A stretch of DNA of 64,000 nucleotides from Taeniopygia guttata (taxonomy: Eukaryota; Chordata; Aves; Passeriformes; Estrildidae): assembly GCF_048771995.1 (NCBI RefSeq), contig NC_133026.1, positions 150,311,001 to 150,375,000 on the forward strand, in the 5' to 3' direction. Numbering within the stretch: the first letter of the stretch is position 1; every line of letters starts with the position of its first letter. Below are positions 1-11,885 of the stretch, in pieces. The notes beneath the pieces were generated by a model. That model was given only the letters and a program-made list of their open reading frames with translations, had not been told where the DNA came from and did not search any database. Made by a program: the position numbers and the translations under genes.

Positions 1-1734
1 TTTGACCAGGAATAAGCTGGTTTACTAAATCTAGGACTAAAAATACATCAAGAAAGGGATACTTTGGAATTAGGCTGGGTCACACTTTCAAATTCCCTCT
101 CCTGCTTCATCCCAAGTCAAGATATTTATACTTATTTTTATAAAAAGGACATAGAGAAATAGAAATTATTTGTAATTATATTTTTAGGTGTGTATATATA
201 GAAATACATGTAATTTTTATGGAAGGCACAATCCTAAAAATATCCCTCAAGCCATCCCTGTTTTGATGTTTCTGTCCATTAAAACCTGGAAATCGTAAAA
301 TCAAAAAGAACCATCCTGACTCATCAAAAAGCCATAAAAATACAGGGATGTGTCCTGGCAAAAGCTGTGTTTTCCCTAATTTCTATAAAGTTGCCCTGTC
401 CTAATGGAAATCTCCCACTGGGATATGCTCTGCAAGCTCTGTTCAATTAATGCAAATTATATTTATTTTTTGTTATTTATATAATGGGGTTTTTATAAAT
501 CTGTTTAAGATTGGTTTTCCAAAAGGAAGAAGTGGAACTCTATGTTCCTTGAGCCCAGAAATGTAGGGAATTCTGTAAAAATATCTCCCAGGGGAATTCC
601 AAAGTCCACCTCTATAATGTGGGAGGCTTTAATTCTGAGGAATTCTTGCATCCTCAGCTCCAGGATTACTCCCAGATTTCCAGGTGCACTTCCAACACTT
701 TTTTTTTGGCCTCCACAGATCCCACTTTTCTAGCTTTAAACATTCCCAAAGAAAAGCAAAGTTAGAATAAAAACTCCTCACTCCCTACACAGGTACTGAG
801 CTTGGCCTGGTTCTCCTTGGGTGTCTCCGAGGGAAATTCTCACTTCAATCCCTCTGGGAATGCTCCAGTTCTCATGCTTCAAAACAGAGAATGGCAAATC
901 CATATTAAATTTTCTTTCACTTCCTAAGTGCACTCCCTCTCTTCCCAATCCTGCCACTCATGCAAACCAACTTGAGACATCCTGAAGGATTTCTTGGGCT
1001 TTGGTTGGTTGAGGAACTGGGATACAAGACTCAAATTCCCTAAGGATTATTCCCTAAAATAATCCAGAGACCCGGTGAGAGAGTCAGAATCTCATTCCAG
1101 GTCCCAGATTAAGATCCTCCTTCAGCTGCATGATCCCATTTTTTTTTCTTGATTCCTTATGAAAATCCATGTCTTGGTTTTGGATATAAAGAGACAAATT
1201 TTTTTTTTTTTTTTTTTTTTTGGATCATGGGGATAGACCAGGAAGTTCAAGAATTCAGATCAGGTTAATGCTTTCCAAAAATTAAAAAAAAAAAAAATTA
1301 AAAAAAAAAAAGAGGAATTGAGACTTGGGAATTAGAGAATGGGAACCAGATAGGGCAGGAAAAGTCAAGGAACTTAAGGAACTTCCACTCAGGGAATTTT
1401 TTATGTGAATATCAGCTATCAGATGTCCCAAATTTTTATTGGAAGTCCTGCTTTGTCTGAGCAGGGAATGCAGGAATAAGTGTCGGATAAGGAATGAGGA
1501 AACACCTGAGCCAGGGCTGTAGTGATGGATGAGCTCCAGGAAGGTGTGGAAAATGGGAGCAAAGGCTGGGAAACCTTGGCCATCTGAAACAAAGCCCAGC
1601 ACAACCCTGCTCATCCCCATCTCCCAGTCCATAAATCTCCGGAGCCACGGATTTGTCTGGAGAGGGAAGGGAGCTGCACTTTATTCCTGGTCCCGATGCT
1701 TTTGATGAGCTGCGGTGTTGCCCTTCATACTCCT
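1..1734. other. Gene-free AT-rich flank
   Basis: No coding frame here looks like an exon. The stretch is AT-rich unique sequence with a run of 23 T at 1199-1221 and a broken A-rich tract at 1277-1312. An octamer-type POU motif (ATGCAAAT) lies at 450-457 in an AT-rich patch (about 415-500). It could be part of an enhancer, but nothing else supports that. Confidence 0.5.
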
Positions 1735-1960
1735 CCAGTCTCAATAAACCTGGCTAATTAGCATCCTGACCACTCAATTAATTAAGAAGGACACTTAATT
1801 ATGACAAACTCCATTATCTGCTGGAGCCCAGAGTCCGATGGACATCAGCGTCGGGATATGTTCAGTAACAATTTGATTCGAGAGGGAGTTTATTGACCAG
1901 AAAAGATGGATGAGGAGATTAAAATCATCAGGAAAAGTAGCTCCGAGCCGTGGGCTTGGG
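1735..1960. promoter_or_regulatory. Candidate conserved non-coding element
   Basis: The sequence changes here from bland flank to a unique block with repeated TAAT-core motifs (CTAATTAG, AATTAATTAA, CTTAATTATG) mixed with CpG-bearing words. No simple repeat or CR1 is present. Such AT-core clusters with retained CpGs are typical of developmental enhancers bound by homeodomain proteins. The call rests on composition only; conservation was not tested. Confidence 0.35.
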
Positions 1961-2298
1961 TTATAAAGACATCCAGGATCCCAAATGAGTAGTTTCATCC
2001 TCATTAAGAGCCACAGCAGGAATGGGAAGATTTTGGGAAGAGACAGGCAAACAAGCTTTGAGAGGGTCCCAAACAAGGTGTGACATGGAGGGTTTGGGTT
2101 TTCTCTCAGTCAGGGTCCTGCCCTTTCCAAAAGAAAAGCCCAGAGTGGAAAAAGGGTTCACCATGTCCAAACATCCTTTGGGAAGGCAGTTCCATTTTTC
2201 CCCCCTCCCAAAAAAAAAAAAAAAAAATTAGTCCCCAATAGCAGCATCCCAAAAAGGGTCACATGTGATGCTTCCTCTCTGACAAGGTGACATTTAAT

Positions 2299-2794
2299 GG
2301 ATGAGGGAAAAGCTATGGAATCTACCGGGATTTTAGGAAAGCCTTTGATGCATTTCCACAGTATTCCAAAAGGAGAAACATGCTGGAGCATATTCCAAGA
2401 AGGGAATGGAGCTGGGAAAGAGGCTGAGGGGGCTCAGCCTGGAGAAAAGGAGGCTCGGGAGGAACCTCCTGGCTCTCCACAACTCCCTGACAGGAGGGTG
2501 GAGCCAGGTGGGATCAGGATCTGCTCCCAGGGAATGTGGGAGAGGATGAGAGGAAATGGCCTCAAGTTGCACCAGGGGAGCTTTAGGTTGGGTATTAGGG
2601 AAAAATTCTTCATGGAAAGGGTGGCCCAGCTCAGAGTAGAGGTGGAGTCACCATTCCTGAAGGGATTTAACATCCATTTGGATGTGACACTTGGGGACGT
2701 GGGTTAGTGGTGGCCTTGGTTGCGCTGAGGAAGGGTTGGATTCAATGATCTTAGAGGACTTTTCCATCCTAAATTATTTCATGATTCTATGATC
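2299..2794 (+). mobile_element. CR1 LINE, 5'-truncated and internally deleted
   Basis: The 5' part reads as a CR1 reverse-transcriptase motif, a degenerate form of the FxKAFD block (IYRDFRKAFDAF). It then jumps to the CR1 3' segment (CTCAGCCTGGAGAAAAGGAG, TGACAGGAGGGTGGAGCCAG). It ends with the diagnostic GATCTTAGAGG...CCATCC...TTTCATGATTCTATGATC tail. The distance between the RT motif and the 3' segment is much shorter than in an intact element, so an internal deletion is likely. The copy is non-functional. Confidence 0.9.
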
Positions 2795-4710
2795 ATTTTC
2801 CTCGGAACCAAGCAATGAATGGAACTCAAGGCTCCTTCCTTTGAATTCACTGGATGCATTTGCTACCCAGGATTAGTCCAGAATCAGTTTCCTGATTTTC
2901 CATTCGTCTGTGGAAAGAAATCAATGAAATGGCCAAAGCTGGGAGAGCTGGGATCTAAACTGGGTGACATTCCATAGTCAGCATATCCAGGGATAACACC
3001 CTGGGGAAAAAACCCAAAACCAACCCAAACAGTACAACAAAAAACCCAAAAGAATTAATAAAAAACCCCAAATACACAAACAAACAAACAAAAACATGGA
3101 GAAAAGCAATTCCTCGATGTGGGGAAAGGAAAAGAAAGGATCCACTGGGAAATCCGGTGCTTCCACATTCATTTTCCCAGTTTCCAGGCTCATTTTCCCA
3201 TTTTGTCCTGGCTGTGGTGGCCAAAAAGGTATAAGGATCCTACATTTTTTGATCTCCTGAATCTATCTCAAAACTCCGTGAATTAAAGTTTTCACTTTAA
3301 TCAGATGGGGCCCAGATGGGTCTGCCAGGGTGAAGAAGATACCCCAAAATTCCACTTTGCTGGGAGATTGGATGGGATCATCCTGCTCCAGGATTTAGCC
3401 AACAGACATGGATTTCTTTAGGACCCAGCTCTGTTTATTCACCATTACGGATTCATCCCAAACCATATCCAAGTATCTCATCACATTCCAGCCTGTTCCC
3501 AGTCATTCCTGATCCCTTCCTACCTATTCCCACTTCCTTCCCAGGAGGTGTTTGCCATCCAGATGTCTCAGCCTAGGATGTGGAAGGTGGAAGATTTCCA
3601 CAGGATAACAAATCAGATTTATCCAAGGAGAATTTCCAAAAAAACCTGCTGCAGTTTCCCCCAGTTCATCCTCTCCCAAATTATGGAAAATTTTAATATA
3701 ACCAATTTGATTTGATTAATTTTTTTTAAGCTTCTTGGGATTTTTTTTTGCCATTATTTGCCATTAAAAAATAGAAATATTTAGGCTCCCTCATCTGGAA
3801 GCTAAAAATCAGAGAAGAAAATAAATTTAGCTATTTTTAAAAGGCTTTTCCAAGCAAAAAGGTAGAGAGGGAGAATATTCCTATTCATCCCACAAAAGCA
3901 AACATAGATTGTATCCCAATTTCCAGTCCAGAGGTGTTGGCCAAGGGCTCTTTGGATCCTGGGAAATACCACCTTAAAATATTGGATTTCTTTAAAGTTT
4001 CACATTAACTCTGCGTGTCTGGGTTTATTGCTTTTGGCTCTGGGATAATTGTACCATCCCCATAATTTATTTTCCCATAATTACTGATATCCACTGCCAA
4101 CTTCCACAGGGTTTTAGGACTGATGCCACAATCTCGTGGAGAAGGTGATGATCCCTTTTGTTGTGAATGGCTCGGTCCCATTTGGAAAAATAAAGGGCAT
4201 CCATTTTTTTTTTTTTTTTTTTCAAAATTACTCTGGACTAAAGGCAGGGCTGGCTTTAGTCCTGTCAGAAACAACAAAGGAGCCTTGGAAAAGGCTGTAT
4301 CCTTCAGCCTTCCCTGAAGGAGAATCTTCCAGTTATAAAGACTAATGGAGAAGAGGAGGGATAACCATTCATCCTAAAGAAATCCTATTCCAACACAACA
4401 AATGCCCAGTTTTGAATGGAATTTCAGCCATTCACAGAGTCCAGATCCACCTTTCCCCATCAACATCACCAAGGGCAAAGATGAAAATAATTGCCATCCA
4501 ACACCGTACTAAATTCCTATTAAATTCCTGGGCTAATGAACAGTTTTCCTATTAATTATTGGAAATATTGCTGGTTCCCACAGAACAAGCACTGGGATTT
4601 GGGAGGGACTGGTCATATCCCATGCATGGGATGGGAAAGCCAGATGTGGTTCCGAAGCAAACATCAGCTGCTGCCTCTCCCATGAGGAGTGGATGCACTG
4701 GGGATGGTCC
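2795..4710. other. Gene-free stretch
   Basis: I see no exon, RNA gene or CR1 copy. There is an A-rich zone with CAAA units around 3000-3100, a T run at 4205-4222, and a small AT-rich patch at 4015-4100 and again at 4505-4570. The rest is unique sequence with no reading I can support. Confidence 0.5.
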
Positions 4711-4711
4711 A

Positions 4712-4769
4712 CCCTTGGAAGTGCTCAATGCCAAGTTGGATGGGGTTTGGAGCAACCTGACCTTGAACA
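4712..4769 (+). mobile_element. CR1 fragment, plus arm of an inverted pair
   Basis: The segment matches the CR1 3' region in sense orientation (GGAAGTGCTCAATGCC, GTTGGATGGGGTTTGGAGCA). It is followed within a few bases by the same CR1 stretch in the opposite orientation, forming a near-palindrome with its axis near 4770. Confidence 0.75.
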
Positions 4770-4771
4770 CT

Positions 4772-4835
4772 TTCCACTGTCCCAGGTTTCTCCAAATCCC
4801 ATCCAACCTTTCTGTGAACACTTCTAGGGATGAAA
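4772..4835 (-). mobile_element. CR1 fragment, minus arm of an inverted pair
   Basis: This is the complement of the CR1 3' region (CCCAGGTTTCTCC, CCCATCCAACC, AACACTTCTAGGGATG). It pairs with the sense arm just before it. The arms differ at several positions, so they are probably not a recent local copy of each other. Neither has the CR1 terminal tail. Confidence 0.75.
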
Positions 4836-5965
4836 AGCTGAGTGTGGCCACCTCGAACCACTCATGTTTGGCAGGGGTTTGTCCCAGGTGGAGAGGACAC
4901 TTGTCAGGTCTAATCCATGCCCAGTTTTCCAGGAACACTCTGAACCATGAAGACCCCACTCCAACTCCCAAAACTTCTTCATTCAGGATTTGTTCCCCAA
5001 AAAACAGGGGCAAAACTCAACCACTGTCCCCAGGAGCACCACATTTCATTTCCCCATGATTTATTTCCCATGGATGAGGAAAGCTGGACAAAACAGCTGC
5101 TTTAGCTCTGTGAAATGGAGAGAGATGGATGGGCAGAGAGTTGGATCCACACACAGGAGAAAATCCTAGAGTTTCATTCCTCTTAACAGCTAATTTCCAG
5201 AAATGAAACCTGGGAGAAAATGCTGAACTCAAAGGCAATTCCTCAGTGAGAATGAGGCAGAAATCAAGAGATGGGAGGAGGGTTGCTCTTCTCCTAGATT
5301 TCTCCACAAAGACATCCATTGGTCTTTCATAACTACAAAATTTATCACTCCAAATTTCCTAGAGAGCAGAGGTTGGGGAGAAGTTTTCTCTTGAAAAATC
5401 TCTCAGAGACAAAAAAAAAAAAGAGTTTCAACAATACTGAAGCATTTCTCAGCCACATTTCAATTCAATTGAATTTTTGGTGCTTAAATTGCCTTCCTGA
5501 TTCCAAGAAACTAAAAATAGAAGGAAATGCATTCAAAGAGACATTTTCATTTTGCAGCTGAGAACAACTCTTGAAATTCATCTTCAATTAAAAAAAAAAA
5601 AAAAGACCAAACTTGGAGTGCTTCCGACTGAAACAAAATATTCCAACCAGTTGTTGGGAGCCAATTGCTCAATTGGCCTCCATCATTTTTTTCCAAGGAG
5701 CCAATCTGCTTGAATGCAAAGAGAAATGTTCATTTCCATCCGAGTCCGGTTCCAAGAATACTGATGAACTGTGTTTATTATCTGTTCTGCTTTATGGAGA
5801 TAGACGGATTCTCTCCCTGTCCAAATTTCCCTGTTCTCCCTGTAGCCCCGCCTCCCACTGGATGATCCCGTGGATTTGGGCAGGCTGGTTGCATCACTAC
5901 CAAGAGCATTCAGGCTCATCGCTCCACAACTTCATCCCATCTCCCGTTTCAGGTGATCAAGATAT
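4836..5965. other. Gene-free stretch
   Basis: No gene is visible. There are A runs near 5410-5421 and 5590-5603, and a perfect 14-bp palindrome (AATTCAATTGAATT) at 5462-5475. The palindrome is short enough to be chance in AT-rich DNA. Confidence 0.45.
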
Positions 5966-6036
5966 CCTTGGAGGGTTGGAACTGGATGAGTTTTAGGGCC
6001 CCTTCCAACACAAACCATTCTGGAATTCTAGGATTA
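5966..6036 (+). mobile_element. CR1 3' terminal fragment
   Basis: Only the last part of the element remains: GGTTGGAACTGGATGA, then CCTTCCAACACAAACCATTC, then a decayed ATTCTAGGATT tail. Sense orientation on the plus strand. Confidence 0.75.
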
Positions 6037-6494
6037 TTATCATTATTTTCCCTTCCTTTTCTGTCCCATTAAACAGTTTTTATCTCAATTACCCACATTT
6101 TTTTTTTTCCCCTAATTCTCTCCCTATCCCACTGAATTGAGGGGGATTGAGGAAGTCAATGACACTGATGACCAGGACACTTTCAAAGAGACTTAGACCA
6201 ACGGCTTCAAACCCAGGATGGAATGTTTCCCAATTCCTTTCTCCCAGTCAAGGAGGATTTCTACTCACAGATAATCAGATCATTCCATGCGTTATTTTTC
6301 CCTGGAGCACAGCAGGGAAACATGTTTTTCCACCAAGGAGCCTTCCAGAGGCTCATTCCTCTTGCCTGCAGAGAAGGATCCAGAGGAGAGGACATTCAGG
6401 ATGAGATAATGGTGCAGGGAGTCTGTGCCTATCCCAAGGATAATTGATTTTTTTAAAGGAAGACAAAGGTCTGGAGCACAAATCTGAGTAGGAA

Positions 6495-6860
6495 AAACTG
6501 TGGGACCTGAGAGAAAAAGCATGGAGAAAAGGAGCCTCAGGAAGGACCTTCTCACTCTGCAATTCCCTGAAAAGAGGGTGGAGCAGGGGGAGGTTGGGAT
6601 CTGCTCCCAGGGAACAAAGGACAGGACAAGAGGAAACAGCCTCAAGTTGTGCCATTGCAGGTTTAGGTTGAATATTAGGGGAAAATTCCTCACTGAAAGG
6701 CTCTCCAGCCCTGGACACCATCTCTGGAGGGATTTAAAAGCCGTGTGGATGTGGCACTTGGGGACACGGTTTATTGGTGGCCTTGGTTGTGCTGAGGAAT
6801 GGTTGGACTCGATGATCTTGGAGGGATTTTCCAACCTAAATAATTATGTTATTCCATGGC
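6495..6860 (+). mobile_element. CR1 LINE, 5'-truncated
   Basis: The copy begins in the CR1 3' segment (GAGAAAAGGAGCCTCAGG, AAAGAGGGTGGAGC, GGATCTGCTCCCAGGGAA). It continues through CTCACTGAAAGG and TTGTGCTGAGGAATGGTTGG to the end GATGATCTTGGAGGG...CCAACCTAAATAATTATG. It belongs to the same kind of copy as the one at 2299-2794 and includes no RT-coding part. Confidence 0.88.
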
Positions 6861-7164
6861 ACATCCCAGCGAAGAATGTGCTGGTAATCAATAGGGAAAA
6901 GCACTTAACAGACAACGCAGAAGAAATAATTCTGGATCTTGAAAACTGGGAACATTTCAGGCAACAGGACAGAGAATGCAAATTTGGGAACTGGTAGAAA
7001 AGGGAAGGAAAGGGAAAGGCACAAATTGTGCACTGAAGTAAATCCTACAGAGTCAAAAGAAGCAATAATTTGCTCTGCTGACCATTTGGGAGGGGAGAGG
7101 GGCCTGTGGGATTGGCCTCTCCCCCCTGTCTCCCTCCTCTCTCTCCCTTTCTCCCAGACAATGG

Positions 7165-7345
7165 AGTGAATTAAGTTTGCCGAGTTCCATAGGAGGCATC
7201 GGGCGTCAGCTCCAATTACTCACCCTCTGCATCATAATTACTGCAAATGGTCCATTAAAGGAAAATTATCATCAATATGATTTTATCAGACAGCGGGGAA
7301 ATGAATAAAGGAAAGTGCTTATTCTCCCATTGTCCTGTTAATAGA
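7165..7345. promoter_or_regulatory. Candidate conserved non-coding element
   Basis: A unique block in a repeat-rich area. It contains GTGAATTAAGTTTGCC, CATCGGGCGTCAGC, CCAATTACTCACC, CATAATTACTGCAAATGG and ATTATCATCAATATG. Homeodomain TAAT cores, an octamer-like GCAAAT and intact CpGs occur together. This resembles enhancers of developmental genes and nothing in it reads as an exon. Inference from composition only. Confidence 0.4.
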
Positions 7346-7647
7346 GACGTCTTTGAAATGGAGGATGTGAAGGATTCCACCTCTCCCAGGAATGTGGGAT
7401 GCAGAGGGGAACTGAGGCTGATCACACACAAACAGGCCAAACAGGCTCCATGTTTTGGGATGGAAGTGGAAATTCGGATCCTTGCCCTCGTCTGATTATC
7501 CAAGCAGTGGATGAGGAGCTGGGATTATTGTGCAAGGTGTCATCTCTGCTCAGAACACTCTCACAGCACCATCCCTTCTTCCCAAGGGATCCAGTGTCAC
7601 CTTCAGCTTTAAACTCAGCACCAAAATAATTTTAAGGGAGCTGAAAT

Positions 7648-7733
7648 CCGTTCGATGTGGTGGTGTTCAGTCAAAGATTGGATTTGATGATCTTGGAGAG
7701 CTTTTCCAAGCTTGGATGCTATGAATCCAACCC
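7648..7733 (+). mobile_element. CR1 3' terminal fragment
   Basis: A short sense copy of the end of CR1: GGATTTGATGATCTTGGAGAG, then CTTTTCCAAGCTTGGATGCTATGAATCC. Most of the element is missing. Confidence 0.65.
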
Positions 7734-7991
7734 AAAATGCAAACCCAGGTCAGGGCTGGATCACCCTCATCATCCTCACTTTGCTGTGAGGAGGCTTTTC
7801 AGTGGCTGGGATCAGCCACACCTGGAAAAGGTGGGATCAGAGCTCCTCATCGTAGAAACATTTTGGTTTCATTCAGCTCATCGTGCTGAAATTAGGCCAC
7901 AACTTCAGGAAAACATCAACTAATTCCAGCTCTGGGTCAGAAAAGGTGATGGGTTTGTGCACTCTGGGATTCTGGGATGCTCAACCTCCAC

Positions 7992-8138
7992 CTTCACAAG
8001 TGGAAATCGTTGTTTTGGAGGCTCGAAAATTCAACTCCCACTTCACAGGTGGGAATTGAGGTTTTGGAGGTTGAGCAGCTCAATTTTCATTTCACAGGTC
8101 AGATTTCCTGGTTTGGAGGTTAAGAAGCTCAAGTGTCC
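7992..8138 (+). repeat. Three-copy 49-bp tandem repeat
   Basis: Units begin at 7992, 8041 and 8090, spaced exactly 49 bp. Each opens with C/TTTCACAGGT (or CACAAGT), continues with a GGAATT-like stretch, then TTTGGAGGTT and a CTCAA end. The units have diverged substantially but keep their length, so the duplication is old. It is unrelated to CR1 and does not encode a recognisable peptide repeat. Confidence 0.75.
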
Positions 8139-9849
8139 CCCACAGAAAGAGAAGAATGAGTCACCAAGAGATGTCCTGGATGTTCAGATCACCTGAATTA
8201 ATTATCTCTGCACAATTATCTTGTGGGAAAATGCCGGGATTAAAGCAGGGATGGGGATGGAACCCCCCTTGTTGTGGTTGGTCTTCTAAACAGTGACCAA
8301 AAGACACAAAGCCATGAAGGGAAAGGCAGTGGGGTTCTTCCAGAGTTGAAAACAGGGAACACACAAAAATATTCAGATTTTGAAGTTATTCCAGCAGAGG
8401 AATAATTCAAGAAAGGTCAAGTCTCTCATTTGGCAGGGGTAAGGATGAAGCTCCATGAGATTCCTTGTGCACTCTCTTGAACCTTCCTCTGGAAGAACAA
8501 TTTCCAGCTGAACTAATTCTGGATCCATCCAAACAGGTTTTCTTGAGGAAAACCACACCAGACTTCATCCATCTTCCAAATCTTTGTGATTCCTGTGCAA
8601 ACGGATGAATCCAATCCTACAGCAGGTTTGTTTTCCTACCCGTGTTACAGAGATGTGGATAAAAGGTGTTTTGATGGGATTAAACGGGGTGTGTGCAGTG
8701 GAGATGCCTCTTTCCCATGGCTGCACAACAAGCTGATCCAGTTAATGGAGCTGAGGAAATTTTTCCACTCTTCATAAGGCAGAAAACTCCATCCAAGGGG
8801 ACAATTTATTCCCTCAGCTTTGTGGATGGCACATATTTAAACTCCTGGATGTGCAGGAGCATAAAAGCACCATTCCAATGACCACACCTGTGTGACAACT
8901 CCCAGAACAGAAGGGATGAATTCCAGCCTTTAAGTGACTGGGACAAGGACACATCTGAGCTCCACAGCTCCAGGGAAGTGATATCCAGCTGTTATGACTC
9001 CTGGCTCACTGATAAGAAGGAGATAACCCATTTCAGGAGTAGGTCAACAGACCCAAAGATTGCTTGCAACCCTTTCCTCCAAGTTCTATCACCTCCAAAT
9101 TGTTGAGTTTGGAAAATACCACCAAGATCCTTTTTAAACATTGTTAAGATTATTTTTAAAGACCTCTCAGGTCTTTAGCTGGCTATTTACAGTCTCCTTC
9201 TCTCGTCACCCTCTACAAACTTCACTTTGCATGAGAGGAGATGGGACTCATGGTCCCAAGTTATCCCAACACTTAAACATCTTTATGTGAAAAAGGGGTC
9301 AGAACCACAATGGGACCCACTTGAAAGATGAAGTTGTGCTGGTGGGATCACCTCCAGTGCCAGGAGATGTTTTCCATGTCCCTGGAGCTGTGACCAGACC
9401 CAGACTGGGACATCCATCAACAAGCAAGAAGTGCTACCACAGAGTAAAGTGTCATCAGTGAAGTGCAGGACCAGCTGCAGGACCAAGGAGCATCCTCCAT
9501 TTAGTTGCCTGACAGATTCCCAGGGAAAAGCAGGAGAAAATCCCACCTGTTCCATGCTGCTGAGGTGACCTGCTAGAACAGGGATGAGTTTTCCCTCCTC
9601 CAGCACACCCGTGGCAGGCGATGGACTCCTGTAAGGCTTGGCGAGGTGGTCAAACCCCTCCCAGGGCAACCAACCCCACTCTCCAATTCTCCAAGAGTCT
9701 CCTATCCCAAGAAGTCCTGGGATAGGGCCCAGCACAGCCAAGGGAGCATCGGGCCAGAGCAGAAATCCACCTGCAGGGCCAGGTTTGGTAAAGCTGTGCG
9801 GAGCTGCCTCGGTCTCAAGGGTAGGAAATAGTCAGGGAAGGGAGTAAAG
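8139..9849. other. Gene-free stretch
   Basis: No exon or recognised repeat. A small AT-rich patch at about 8195-8255 (GAATTAATTATC, GGGATTAAAGC) could be a minor regulatory site. The remainder is unique sequence with no reading I can support. Confidence 0.4.
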
Positions 9850-10040
9850 CCGATCTGCTGCTCTTCATTTCACAGCTGTAGTGGGATTAGCGGAACGAGG
9901 GCGCTGGGGTAAAGCTGCCCCTTTTATCTCATTCAAACATGTTGCTAATTCAGCACAGCACCGCAGCCAGGAGCAGCTCCCGGCCTAATCCACTGTAGCG
10001 TTCTCACCCAGCGTGAAGAAACGAGAATTTTAATCCGCTC
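9850..10040. promoter_or_regulatory. Candidate conserved non-coding element
   Basis: A unique block with GTGGGATTAGCGGAACGAGGG, TTTTATCTCATTC, GTTGCTAATTCAGC, CCTAATCCACTGTAGCG and TTTTAATCCGC. GGATTA/TAATCC words are the bicoid-type site used by OTX, PITX and CRX proteins, and three occur within 170 bp. CpGs are retained. No exon structure is visible. Motif reading is direct; enhancer function is inference. Confidence 0.42.
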
Positions 10041-11564
10041 CCCACCCCCTCCCTGCCCCATCAGATGCTCCAGAGGGCTCTGCCTGGCCTAACCAGTCAT
10101 TCCACACCTGGAATTGCTTTTCCTGGACCCTTTGACCAGTTCTCTGGGACCTGGGAGAAGATGCGAGCTGCAGCTCCCACCTTCTGCTCCATGAGCTGTG
10201 GGTGGTCCCGTGGTGGCCAGATGAACGAAATACCAAGAGCATCAAGGGGAAATGAATCTTGAGGGAGTTCAGCTGATTGTTTTGGGTTGGTCTAAGGATC
10301 TTCTCCAAATTAGGTGGTTTTACTGTAGCAAACAGCAAAGTACCTGCAAGGTGCCACATTGGCCCATCCTGGGCCTCCAAACCTGGGAGTTTAGGAAGCG
10401 GACAACCAGCAGGTGAGAGGAGATGGACTGGTTGGGTCTCAACACTCTGTGGGTATCTCTGAAGGACGACTCTAATTCTGCAGGGGGTGAGAGCTCCCCC
10501 TTCCAGACAACTCCTTCTTCTCATGCAACAAATTGTGAAATGTTCCTCCCTCTGGAAACAGCCCCTGAACCAGCTTCCTCCACAGGAAATGCTACTTGAG
10601 ATGCCTCCTTGATGAAAGCCAGACCTCCTGTACTTCCAAACCTTTCAGCCATGCCCTCTTTCCAAGGAAATACTCATCCACATCCACATCCACATCCCGT
10701 GTTTTCGCCTGCGAATCTCAAACTCAGGCAGCGTGGCCTGATGTGACAAATGACAAAAATGAGGTGGACTAGGAGGTTCTGACTCATGCAACTGTCAGAG
10801 TCCACCAGTGTGGACCAACAGCACGTTCCTCAGGTCTCACCAGACCCAGACTTAAGCATAGCTTTGTAAGACTCACCTAGGCTTGTGTAAAACCAGTTAG
10901 AGACAGGGGGGTGCCATGGCACCACTGGACCCTTCTTTGCAACCAACATCATCCCCAAACAAGGCAGTGACAGCAAAGCCTCCAACATTTATGGACCTCA
11001 AAGTCACCTTCAACCTACTTCCCTTCTGTTGGGAATTTTTCCATGTTGATGAAATCTAGATTGTTCCTCTTGTTTCTCCAGCCAGAACTTTGGATGTGCC
11101 ACAAGGTTCACACTAACTGAACCCCTGGGTCTTTCCTTGCCATGCAGGAGTTCTCCGGATATTCCCTGGATCAAACTAAGCATGGAGCTGTCAGACCTGG
11201 ATTTGGGGCAGCCTGAAGCCCAGCTAAACTCATGGAAGAACTTCTTCCCAAGGGACGTATTTGGTCTGTTTATCTTCTAGAGGAAGAAGCAGAAGTGATT
11301 TCTGGTGGAATAAAGAAAAAACGAGAGAGAAAATAGACAAGTGGGAAAAGTCAGCATCAACTGAAAGACCAGTTCAGGAGAAGTCACCCAATTTAGTGCT
11401 CAGAAAAAAATTTAGTTTACCCAGAGGACCTAAAGCAGAGTTGTCCCCCCGTGCGATGGGACACAGCAAGGATCCACAAGGTGCCATGAAAAAAACAGGA
11501 GTTCTCATGCTGAGCTGGGCATTCCTGACTATGCAAGGTGAATTCACTCTTTTCTCTGAGAATT
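10041..11564. other. Gene-free stretch
   Basis: No gene or known repeat is recognised, apart from a short CCACAT triplication near 10679-10697. Sequence is unique and of ordinary composition. Confidence 0.4.
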
Positions 11565-11885
11565 CTCAGAGATGTTTCTTGGAAAACAGCTCCAAGATCT
11601 TCCAGTCCAACCTGTGACTGATCTTCTGCCATGTCCAGTCATTCCTTGAACACATCCAGGGATGGTGACTCCACCACATCCCTGGGCAGCCCAATCCAAT
11701 GCCCGGCAACCCTTCCCATGAAGAAATTCTTCCTGATGTGCAACCTGAAGCTCCCCTGGCAGAACGTGAGCCTGTTTCCTCTTTTCCTGGCACTAATTGC
11801 CTGGGAGAACCTTTGCATCCCTTGGGGATTAATCCAAAGGTGCAGTCTTCCCGTGGGATGGTGCGTCAGGGAAGCCCCAGCTGAC
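11565..11885 (-). mobile_element. CR1 LINE, 5'-truncated
   Basis: Antisense copy. It opens with CCAAGATCTTCCAGTCCAACC (complement of the CR1 end), then CATCCAGGGATGGTGACTCCACCA, CCCATGAAGAAATTCTTCCTGATG and CCTGGGAGAA. The terminal ATTCTATG tail is eroded. Confidence 0.85.

Noticed and set aside
5462-5475. 14-bp perfect palindrome
   Set aside because: Short and AT-rich; expected by chance.
9000-11300. Possible LTR or virus-derived element
   Set aside because: No terminal repeats, primer site or recognisable protein remains; I see only unique DNA.
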